A stretch of 64,000 nt of DNA from JAAXPZ01 sp965215705 (lineage in GTDB: Bacteria; Campylobacterota; Campylobacteria; Campylobacterales; Sulfurovaceae), in contig CBDCEE010000003.1 in the NCBI GenBank assembly GCA_965215705.1, positions 186,001-250,000 of the forward strand, read 5' to 3'. How positions within the stretch are numbered: the first letter of the stretch is position 1; every line of letters begins with the position of its first letter. This document shows positions 53,422 through 59,774 of this stretch, piece by piece. The notes under the pieces are model-generated. The model had not been told where the DNA came from. It ran no database searches and was given only the letters and a program-made list of their open reading frames with translations. A program made the position numbers and the translations under genes.

Positions 53422-54083
53422 TGAATTACGCAATGGCATTGGACTATCAGAACTGTATCAACTGTAAGGCATGTGAAGTGGCCTGTAAAGAACAAAATGG
53501 CGTACAGCTGGGTGCTGACAAGCAGCGTATCTGGGTCAGCACTTATGAGAACAGTATTTTTGGCAACCCCTTCGTGGCATTTCACCCCTCTCAATGTAAC
53601 CATTGTGTGGATGCACCCTGTGTGAGTGTTTGCCCTACAGGGGCTAGTTACTTTGCAGAGGGTGGACTGGTCATGGCGGACAAGGACAAATGTATCCTCT
53701 GTAAAGGATGTATGGAAGCATGCCCCTATGACGCACGATTTGTGGATGACAAGTATGTAGCAGTAGACAAGTGTACCTTCTGCTATGATACCCGTATCAG
53801 TAAAGGAGAGACCACCACTGCATGCCAAGCAACCTGTCCTACCAAGGTTCGACTGTTTGGGGACCTGGATGATGAAAAAGGTGAACTGGTACAGCTACTT
53901 AAAAAACGGAAGTTTTTTGTACTTAAAGAGAGTGAAGGCACCGTACCAAAACTCTTTTATCTTTTCCCGGAGAGAGACACTGTGTTTGCAGAAAACTCTA
54001 TCGGGAAAGAGACGACGATACATACATGGGAGAGCTATAAGCCAGTGATAGATAGGGCAATAGCAAAGAGGAGAAAATCATGA
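53421..54083 (+). CDS. PsrB-like 4x[4Fe-4S] electron-transfer subunit (cluster 1)
   Basis: 220 residues with four ferredoxin-type cysteine groups: CINCKACEVACKEQNG, CNHCVDAPCVSVCP, CILCKGCMEACPYDA and CTFC with a late CQATCP. It carries electrons between the membrane subunit and the catalytic subunit and has no signal, so it is co-exported with the Tat-bearing partner. The ATG overlaps the upstream stop (TAATG), and its stop overlaps the next start (ATGA). The C-terminal extension after TKVRLFGDLDD is about 40 residues longer than in the cluster 2 copy. Confidence 0.92.
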   Translation: MNYAMALDYQNCINCKACEVACKEQNGVQLGADKQRIWVSTYENSIFGNPFVAFHPSQCNHCVDAPCVSVCPTGASYFAEGGLVMADKDKCILCKGCMEACPYDARFVDDKYVAVDKCTFCYDTRISKGETTTACQATCPTKVRLFGDLDDEKGELVQLLKKRKFFVLKESEGTVPKLFYLFPERDTVFAENSIGKETTIHTWESYKPVIDRAIAKRRKS

Positions 54084-55348
54084 AAAAGTATGAAATTGCC
54101 GGTATAGAAATTAATGCGGTAAGTATCAGTGAACTACTCTTTAACAAAACGATGCTTCTGGCATACTTTCTTTTGGCTTTGGGTTTCTATGGGGTTTGGG
54201 AAGTATTCGCCGAACGCTATTTTCTTCTGACTGCCAATGCCTTTGATGCCGGATTGCATCCTGGGAGCGCTGAAGTAGCAGAAGCAATGAAGGAAGCAGT
54301 ATTTGGTGTAGGAGGGGAGGTCAAAAGAGAGCAGCCTTGGACACTCTATATCGTCAACTATATGTATATGATATACAGTGGAAGTGCTATTATCTTTTTT
54401 GTAGCACTTTCTGAGATCTTTAATGTGAAGTTGATTCAGAAGACGGCAGCAGGGTTTATTACTTTTGGACTGGCAATGGTTTTTGGTGGTCTATTTACAA
54501 TCGCTGTTGACCTCAATATTCTTCATATGCACTGGATGTTTCTTACCCCCAATATTCGTGCAGGTATGTGGTTGATGCTACCACTTTATGCCGTGTATAT
54601 ACCTTTTGTACTATTTGAGATCTATTTATTGATTACCAATAGGCATGATTGGGCAAAAAAGGTTGCGTATGGTATTTTGCTCTTGAGTATCGTGATCGAT
54701 CTCATAGAGTACTATATTCAGGCGAAACTTTTCAATATGAATACGGCCAGGCACCTTTGGACGACCTATCCCATGTTAACACTCTACTTTATTGTTTCTG
54801 CCTTTGTAGCGGCTATTGCTATCATGGTACTCTATAGTTATTTTACCCACCGTAGAAGTCTGGGAGATGATTTTCATACACTGATCACTTTCTTGCGAAA
54901 AAGTTCTCTGTATGTCATTGCATTCTTGGCCATGTACGAAGCAATTGCCTATCTCTTTATAGACAAAGAGTGGGGTGCAATTATTTTATTTGGTGAATAT
55001 AAGATTTACTTTTATATCTATCTGTTTTTGGCAGTAGGTCTACCTTTTATCTTAGAGTTTAGAGAGCATTCCAACAATCTCTGGATTATTCTTGGATCCT
55101 TATCTGTTATTGTAGGTACCTATCTGGGTAGATATATTTTTGTCTATGGTGGGAATGCCTATCCCATGAGCAACAGATTTGGTTTGGGATTTGAGAAATA
55201 TGGTGAATATGAGCAGGCAAAAGAGTTTATATTTTTTAGTCCACACTCCAGTGAAATACTGGTGGTTATTGGTTCGTTGGGTGTGGTACTGGCAGTCTAC
55301 AAGATACTTGATATGCTCTTTAGCGTTTCAAAAGTAAGAGAGCACTAA
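54080..55348 (+). CDS. PsrC/NrfD-like quinone-interacting membrane subunit (cluster 1)
   Basis: 422 residues with about ten hydrophobic helices, no haem ligands evident and the NrfD-type layout. It anchors the PsrAB-like subunits and exchanges electrons with the menaquinone pool. Conserved-looking segments are MHWMFLTPNIRAGMWLMLPLY and the late GRYIFVYGGNAYPM, near the expected quinone site. It overlaps the Fe-S subunit by 4 bases (ATGA). This completes cluster 1. It is more divergent than the cluster 2 copy, so the two enzymes may face different potentials. Confidence 0.85.
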   Translation: MKKYEIAGIEINAVSISELLFNKTMLLAYFLLALGFYGVWEVFAERYFLLTANAFDAGLHPGSAEVAEAMKEAVFGVGGEVKREQPWTLYIVNYMYMIYSGSAIIFFVALSEIFNVKLIQKTAAGFITFGLAMVFGGLFTIAVDLNILHMHWMFLTPNIRAGMWLMLPLYAVYIPFVLFEIYLLITNRHDWAKKVAYGILLLSIVIDLIEYYIQAKLFNMNTARHLWTTYPMLTLYFIVSAFVAAIAIMVLYSYFTHRRSLGDDFHTLITFLRKSSLYVIAFLAMYEAIAYLFIDKEWGAIILFGEYKIYFYIYLFLAVGLPFILEFREHSNNLWIILGSLSVIVGTYLGRYIFVYGGNAYPMSNRFGLGFEKYGEYEQAKEFIFFSPHSSEILVVIGSLGVVLAVYKILDMLFSVSKVREH

Positions 55349-55389
55349 AGTGTCACGGCACTGTTCACAATAAATTCACATTGTTGTGA

Positions 55390-55395
55390 TAAAAT
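55390..55395 (+). promoter_or_regulatory. Extended -10 promoter of the small exported protein gene
   Basis: TGATAAAAT (TGnTAAAAT), 41 bases before the ATG at 55436. An inverted repeat TCACAA/TTGTGA (arms 13 bases apart, 55370-55389 region) overlaps its upstream side. Confidence 0.5.
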
Positions 55396-55435
55396 AAACT
55401 ATGCCGTTGGCTTTATCTTATGAAAGGAGGTAAAC

Positions 55436-55771
55436 ATGAAAAGAACTATCAAGATGCTTCTTGCGGCCGTCTTCGGTCTTGCATTGCTGACAAGCTTTAC
55501 ATATGCTGGTTCCGGTGATCCTGGCAAAGGTCAGAAAATCATCCAGAAAAAAGTAAGTAAAGCATGTATCAAAGCAGGACTTAAAGATGGTGGTGTGCTG
55601 GCAAAAAAGCACACTCAGGCTGAGTGGCAAAAAGTGTATGATGATGGGAAGCTGAATGCAGAGATCAAAAATCTTTGTCCTACAGTGAAACCACTCAAAG
55701 ACAAGTATGTGGATAATGTTTTTGCATTTCTACACTTTTATGCCAATGATAGCGGCAATGTGCCTTCTTGA
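55436..55771 (+). CDS. Small exported protein, cytochrome c-like but without a haem motif
   Basis: 111 residues with a signal peptide (IKMLLAAVFGLALLTSFTYA). The mature part, GSGDPGKGQKIIQKKVSKAC through AEWQKVYDDGKLNAEIKNLC and DNVFAFLHFYANDSGN, has the spacing of a class I cytochrome c domain (N-terminal helix, W, C-terminal FLHFYA helix) but no CxxCH. The two mature cysteines may form a disulfide instead. It sits behind a perfect AAAGGAGG ribosome site, so expression may be high. It follows cluster 1 but has its own promoter. The fold assignment is tentative. Confidence 0.6.
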   Translation: MKRTIKMLLAAVFGLALLTSFTYAGSGDPGKGQKIIQKKVSKACIKAGLKDGGVLAKKHTQAEWQKVYDDGKLNAEIKNLCPTVKPLKDKYVDNVFAFLHFYANDSGNVPS

Positions 55772-55784
55772 TAAGTTGATACAG

Positions 55785-55848
55785 GGGTGAGGCTCACCCA
55801 TACATCATGAGATCAACTTCTCATACCTCTCTGCACGATCGTGCAGAG
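55785..55848 (+). terminator. Three consecutive hairpins after the small exported protein gene
   Basis: GGGTGA-GGC-TCACCC (55785-55799), ATGAGA/TCTCAT (55807-55824) and a perfect 20-bp palindrome CTCTGCAC-GATC-GTGCAGAG (55829-55848), the last followed by a T/C-rich stretch. The cluster probably terminates transcription. Confidence 0.65.
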
Positions 55849-55906
55849 GGACACTTCTTCTATTCTTTCCCATTCTCTACATAGTATAAGTTAGAAGAAT
55901 GTTATT

Positions 55907-55926
55907 TTGCGAAATATTGCGAAGTA
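55907..55926 (+). repeat. 10-bp direct repeat in the TetR promoter
   Basis: TTGCGAAATA followed directly by TTGCGAAGTA, overlapping a -10-like TATTAT (55925-55930) upstream of the TetR gene. The spacing is one helical turn, so it may be a binding site for a regulator of this operon. Confidence 0.45.
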
Positions 55927-55987
55927 TTATAGTAATAGGGCGTATAATATGTTAGAATAAGTTTCATAAGCCACACAAAGGATTGCA

Positions 55988-56581
55988 GTGGAGAAGATAG
56001 ACAAACGGACACGCAAAAAAGAGTCTATTATTCAAGCAGCACTTAAGCTGTTTTCAACGAATGGTTTCCATAGGACGACGATACCTGATATTGCTGCCAA
56101 GCTTCAAATGAGTGCAGGTAATCTCTATAATTATTTCTCATCCAAAGATATATTGGCACATGAAATTATCAAATATACTTCAGGCGTATTGGGAGAGGAG
56201 ATTAGAACAGTCAATATACAAAGTATATCTACGGAAGAGAAAGTTAAGAAGATTGTGGAGGTCTATTTCGGTATGGCAAAAGAGCGTCCTGAGATGATCG
56301 AATACTTTCTTCGTGTTTATCTTTCCCATAGAGAAGTATTTTCTGATGGCTGTGCTGGCATGATCTGTGTTTCTGGTTTTATCACGGAGCTTATGATCTT
56401 TTTTGATGATGGTGTTGCCAGCGGGGACCTTCGTAATCAAGATTTCTTTTCCGCATTTGGTCTTTTTATGGGCTATCTAGGAGGCATGGTTTATCTCAAA
56501 GGAGAAGATGTTTTGCCTGAGGATATAGATTACTATATAGATGATATTGCAAATAATATATACCGGGCACTAAAAGTCTAG
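55988..56581 (+). CDS. TetR-family transcriptional regulator
   Basis: 197 residues starting at GTG. N-terminal helix-turn-helix RKKESIIQAALKLFSTNGFH then TTIPDIAAKLQMSAGNLYNYFSSKDILAHEI, a classic TetR DNA-binding domain, followed by a helical ligand/dimer domain with two cysteines (DGCAGMICVSGF). It is the first gene of a three-gene run with a sensor-type NiFe hydrogenase pair (3-base gap to the small subunit). The palindrome TGAAT-N4-ATTCA found four times within 11 kb has the size and symmetry of a TetR operator, making this protein its most likely reader. What it senses is unknown. Confidence 0.9.
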   Translation: MEKIDKRTRKKESIIQAALKLFSTNGFHRTTIPDIAAKLQMSAGNLYNYFSSKDILAHEIIKYTSGVLGEEIRTVNIQSISTEEKVKKIVEVYFGMAKERPEMIEYFLRVYLSHREVFSDGCAGMICVSGFITELMIFFDDGVASGDLRNQDFFSAFGLFMGYLGGMVYLKGEDVLPEDIDYYIDDIANNIYRALKV

Positions 56582-56584
56582 ACT

Positions 56585-57481
56585 ATGGTTGTTGGGCAGA
56601 AACTAAAGCTCTTGTGGCTTCAAACGATTACATGCAATGGTGATGCCCATTCATTTTTGAACTGTTCCGAACTAGAGTCACTTGTCGACTCATTTGAGAT
56701 TTTATACCATCCTTTGCTTGCATGTAACTATTCTCTCGAAGAAATCCTTGCCTGCAATCTTGTATGTGATGTACTGATTATTGATGGCTCCATTAGAGAA
56801 GAGGGGTGTCGCAGAGGTGGAGTGGAGATGTATAAAGTGCTCCAAGCCTATGCGGCAAGAGCTAGATATGTCATTACTGTAGGCACCTGTTCTACTTTTG
56901 GCGGTCTTTTTAAACTTTATGATCCTAATGCCATTTCAGGATTCTGCTTTGATGGAGAAGAGAAGAACTCCAGATATGACAAATATGCAGATAAACTTAT
57001 CTCATTGCCCGGTTGCCCCGTACATCCCGACTGGATAGCGTATGTTCTGCGTATGATTGAAAAAGGACATGAAATACCTTTGGATGACATGTCCCGCCCT
57101 CAGGCTTTGTATGGTACTACAGTACATTCGGGGTGCCATAGGAATGAATATTTTGAGTGGAAAGTGGATGCCAAGAGTTTTGGACATAAGGAAGGATGCC
57201 TGTATTATAGGCATGGATGTCAGGCTCCTTACACAAGAGGAAGTTGTAATCAGATCCCATGGAATGGCATCAGCTCAAAAACAACTGTAGGTACACCTTG
57301 TTTTGGCTGTACGGAGCCGACTTTTCCTAAAAAAGATCTTTTTTCCACACAGACAAATATGGGAATTCCTGCGTATACTCCTTTGGGTGTTTCAAAAAGA
57401 GCCTATCTGACACTTAGCGGTATTGCCAAAAGCTTTCGTATTAAGCGATTCAGCAAAAGGATCATTGAGTATGATAGTTAA
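56585..57481 (+). CDS. NiFe hydrogenase small subunit, group 2-like cytosolic type
   Basis: 298 residues with no Tat signal, hence cytosolic. Cluster ligands can be followed: proximal cluster C17, C102 (GTCSTFGG) and C144 (GCPVHPDW), but the usual CxGC is CNGD, so residue 20 is Asp instead of Cys. Distal cluster H181, C184, C205, C212; medial cluster C221, C239, C242 (TPCFGC). The spacing fits NiFe small subunits of group 2 (uptake/sensor type). It is encoded between a TetR regulator and the large subunit, with 3 and -11 base junctions. A sensor role is inferred from that context and from the large subunit's end. Confidence 0.82.
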   Translation: MVVGQKLKLLWLQTITCNGDAHSFLNCSELESLVDSFEILYHPLLACNYSLEEILACNLVCDVLIIDGSIREEGCRRGGVEMYKVLQAYAARARYVITVGTCSTFGGLFKLYDPNAISGFCFDGEEKNSRYDKYADKLISLPGCPVHPDWIAYVLRMIEKGHEIPLDDMSRPQALYGTTVHSGCHRNEYFEWKVDAKSFGHKEGCLYYRHGCQAPYTRGSCNQIPWNGISSKTTVGTPCFGCTEPTFPKKDLFSTQTNMGIPAYTPLGVSKRAYLTLSGIAKSFRIKRFSKRIIEYDS

Positions 57482-58763
57482 AAAGCTGATAGAAAAGATA
57501 GAGGGTGAGGCGGAACTGGACTTTTATTTTAATAAAGGGCTTATAGATGATGTCCAAATACATCATGAACAGTATCGAGGGATAGAGGAGGTTCTTGTAG
57601 GCAGAGTACCTAAAGATGCCTTGGTGATTGCCCCAAGAGTGTGTGGCGTTTGTAGTCATGCACATCTTATTGCAGTAGTAAGAGCACTGGAAGATGGGTA
57701 TCGAAATGCAGGAGTCCCTGTTAATCTTAGCGCCAAAGCTGCATCCATTCGAGAGTTTACTCTATCGTGTGAACTGATACAGAATCATATTAAATGGCTC
57801 TATCTCACTATACTTCCAGAATTGAAAAGTATGGCAGGAGAGGAGCCGGTCACAAATGATACACTCAAGGCAGCACATGTTACAGCTATGGTCAATAAAG
57901 CAATGGCCATTTTTGCAGGACAGTGGCCTCACTCTTCTTATGCGGTACCGGGTGGTGTTACCTGTGACCCTACCTATATTGATGTGATGAAAGCAGAGGG
58001 GATGATCGATCAGGTAATAGTATTTTTTGAAAAAGAGATGGCAGGGATACCTTTTGGTGAATATATGTCGATACATTCCATTTCTGATATAGATAAGGTA
58101 CAAGGTGATATGGGTAGGGTACTTGGATTGATGGAAAAAAATGGTCTCTCCAGTAGTGGAAAGAGCCATGATCGTTTTATAGCATTTGGAAATTCATGTG
58201 TATGTAAAGTGGGGAAATCTATGGGTACCAAAGTATATAAAGTTGATGTAAAATATGTAAAAGAGCATATACAGAAAGATACTACTGCTAAGGCAGTGAC
58301 ATATAAAAATAGATTTTTTGAAGTGGGTCCACTGGCAAGAGGAATGATCCGAAAGGAGCCCCTCATAAAAAGTTTTCACAGGCAGTATAAAGATGCCGCT
58401 ATGAGTAGAGTCTTTGCACGAATACATGAAGTTGCACTTCTTCTGGAATACACAAAAAAGATTCTTGGGGAGATGGATGTTAGAGAAACATCCTGTCCAT
58501 ACGATGAGCCAAAAATAATGCCAGATTGTGATGGTGTCGGTATTGTGGAGGCGGCAAAAGGGTCTCTCATTCATAAAATTAGTGTGAGGGGTGGACTAAT
58601 CACTCACTATGATATCATTGCACCTACTCAGTGGAATCTGAGTCAGGGAAGTGGACAGCAAAAGGGCGTTGCTATAGAGGGTATGCTTGGCTCTAAAGAT
58701 ATAGAATCTGCATTATTTATACTTAGAACATTTGATGTATGTTCTACCTGTATTTCACAATAA
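57471..58763 (+). CDS. NiFe hydrogenase large subunit, sensor-like (no C-terminal extension)
   Basis: 430 residues from the ATG at 57471, overlapping the small-subunit stop. NiFe-site motifs: RVCGVCSHAH (C58, C61) and the C-terminal DVCSTCISQ (C424, C427). All four nickel-binding cysteines are present. The usual DPCxxCxxH is altered (Val for Pro, Gln for His) and the protein ends there, with no peptide for the maturation protease to remove, as in H2-sensing hydrogenases. The inner QWPHSSYAVPGGV is normal. It is likely cytosolic with the small subunit, signalling or reacting with H2. Confidence 0.82.
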   Translation: MIVKKLIEKIEGEAELDFYFNKGLIDDVQIHHEQYRGIEEVLVGRVPKDALVIAPRVCGVCSHAHLIAVVRALEDGYRNAGVPVNLSAKAASIREFTLSCELIQNHIKWLYLTILPELKSMAGEEPVTNDTLKAAHVTAMVNKAMAIFAGQWPHSSYAVPGGVTCDPTYIDVMKAEGMIDQVIVFFEKEMAGIPFGEYMSIHSISDIDKVQGDMGRVLGLMEKNGLSSSGKSHDRFIAFGNSCVCKVGKSMGTKVYKVDVKYVKEHIQKDTTAKAVTYKNRFFEVGPLARGMIRKEPLIKSFHRQYKDAAMSRVFARIHEVALLLEYTKKILGEMDVRETSCPYDEPKIMPDCDGVGIVEAAKGSLIHKISVRGGLITHYDIIAPTQWNLSQGSGQQKGVAIEGMLGSKDIESALFILRTFDVCSTCISQ

Positions 58764-58902
58764 TTCCATACCATTTATATTGCATAATCTGAGTTAAATA
58801 GTACCTTCCTGAATATAGAATACTGAATACGAGAGCGCAAGGAATGTAGTATCAAACTTTTTTCATCTCTTTCTAAGAATATAGGGAGTAAAATTTAATA
58901 AA

Positions 58903-58916
58903 TGAATAGTCATTCA
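58903..58916. promoter_or_regulatory. Palindromic operator TGAAT-N4-ATTCA, site 3 (rhodanese promoter)
   Basis: TGAATAGTCATTCA, 8 bp downstream of a -10-like TAAAAT (58889-58894), so over the start of transcription and 21 bases before the GTG at 58938. Confidence 0.65.
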
Positions 58917-58937
58917 TTAAAAGAAAAAGGAGACGTC

Positions 58938-59459
58938 GTGAAGATACTCAAAATAATGCTCTTGGCAGTTGTACTGCTTTTTACACTGCAGGCAGAGGCA
59001 CCAAAGAAGGTAGATCCGGTCAAAAAAGCGGCTATGCTGAAACTCAAGAAAGAGATGCTTGGAAAATGGAAGGCGTACAGCAAAGCTTCCCAAGGTGCCA
59101 CGAGAGGAATAACTGCGGATGAATTGATCAAGTGGGACAAAGAGGATAGGGACTTTGTACTTGTAGATGTCAGGGAGCCTAGTGAGGTAGCAGCCGGCAA
59201 GATCATTGCCATCAACTTCAAGGCTATTCCTAGAGGTATGGTAGCACCTGCAATTGGAAAAAAACTGGCACTCAAGCCAAATCAAACCGTGGTTTTCTAC
59301 TGTAAACTAGGTTCCAGAAGTGCGATGGTTGCCAAAGAGACAGCAGATGTCTATGGATATGAGAATATCTTTTATCTCAAGGGTGGCATCATGGGTTGGA
59401 TCAAAGCAGGCCATAAAATCGAGAACTTTATGGGTGAATTCTCCAAAGTCGGGAAATAA
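58938..59459 (+). CDS. Exported rhodanese-like sulfurtransferase (Sud-like)
   Basis: 173 residues from the GTG at 58938 (AAGGAG 6 bases upstream); the ATG at 58902 would start inside the operator. Signal peptide ILKIMLLAVVLLFTLQA, a charged linker, then one rhodanese domain with DFVLVDVREPSEVAAGKI and the active-site loop FYCKLGSRS (catalytic Cys in CxxGxRS). Periplasmic single-domain rhodaneses such as Wolinella Sud bind polysulfide sulfur and pass it to polysulfide reductase. The Psr-like operon next door makes the same job likely here. It carries the shared operator. Confidence 0.85.
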   Translation: MKILKIMLLAVVLLFTLQAEAPKKVDPVKKAAMLKLKKEMLGKWKAYSKASQGATRGITADELIKWDKEDRDFVLVDVREPSEVAAGKIIAINFKAIPRGMVAPAIGKKLALKPNQTVVFYCKLGSRSAMVAKETADVYGYENIFYLKGGIMGWIKAGHKIENFMGEFSKVGK

Positions 59460-59475
59460 CTTTCTTCTGTCTATA

Positions 59476-59507
59476 AGGAGGCATAGATACATCTAGCTAT
59501 GCCTCCT
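59476..59507 (+). terminator. Perfect 11-bp stem after the rhodanese gene
   Basis: AGGAGGCATAG pairs with CTATGCCTCCT across a 10-base loop, 17 bases after the stop. A 12-bp palindrome TATAGCGCTATA follows at 59510. Beyond that the gap holds operator site 4 and a leader hairpin. Confidence 0.65.
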
Positions 59508-59593
59508 CGTATAGCGCTATAGTACACCCAAATATTTTCAATACTTCCTTCGTATAGCATCTCATAGTATATGGCATCACAAAGACAATAAGA

Positions 59594-59607
59594 TGAATGA
59601 ATATTCA
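59594..59607. promoter_or_regulatory. Palindromic operator TGAAT-N4-ATTCA, site 4 (upstream of Psr cluster 2)
   Basis: TGAATGAATATTCA with the perfect core ATGAATATTCAT, 168 bases upstream of the second Psr-type operon. Unlike sites 1-3 it is far from the start codon; the promoter it controls is not certain. Confidence 0.6.
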
Positions 59608-59711
59608 TATGTAACATATAAGAAAAAAATATCCAACTCTTAAGTAAAATTGATAAAAGTCCTTAAAAGCAAGAGTTACATAAGCTTAACTTCTCTATGA
59701 TATTATATAGA

Positions 59712-59746
59712 TTGATAATTGAGAGATAAAGACTCTGAATTATCAA
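59712..59746 (+). other. Strong hairpin in the leader of Psr cluster 2
   Basis: TTGATAATT/AATTATCAA, one G-G mismatch, then AGAG/CTCT with loop ATAAAGA. It lies just after a -10-like TATGAT (about 59697) and before the AGGAGG ribosome site, so it would sit at the very 5' end of the mRNA, where it could stabilise the transcript. Confidence 0.5.
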
Positions 59747-59774
59747 CTAGAAATCAACTATAGGAGGCTAGTAG

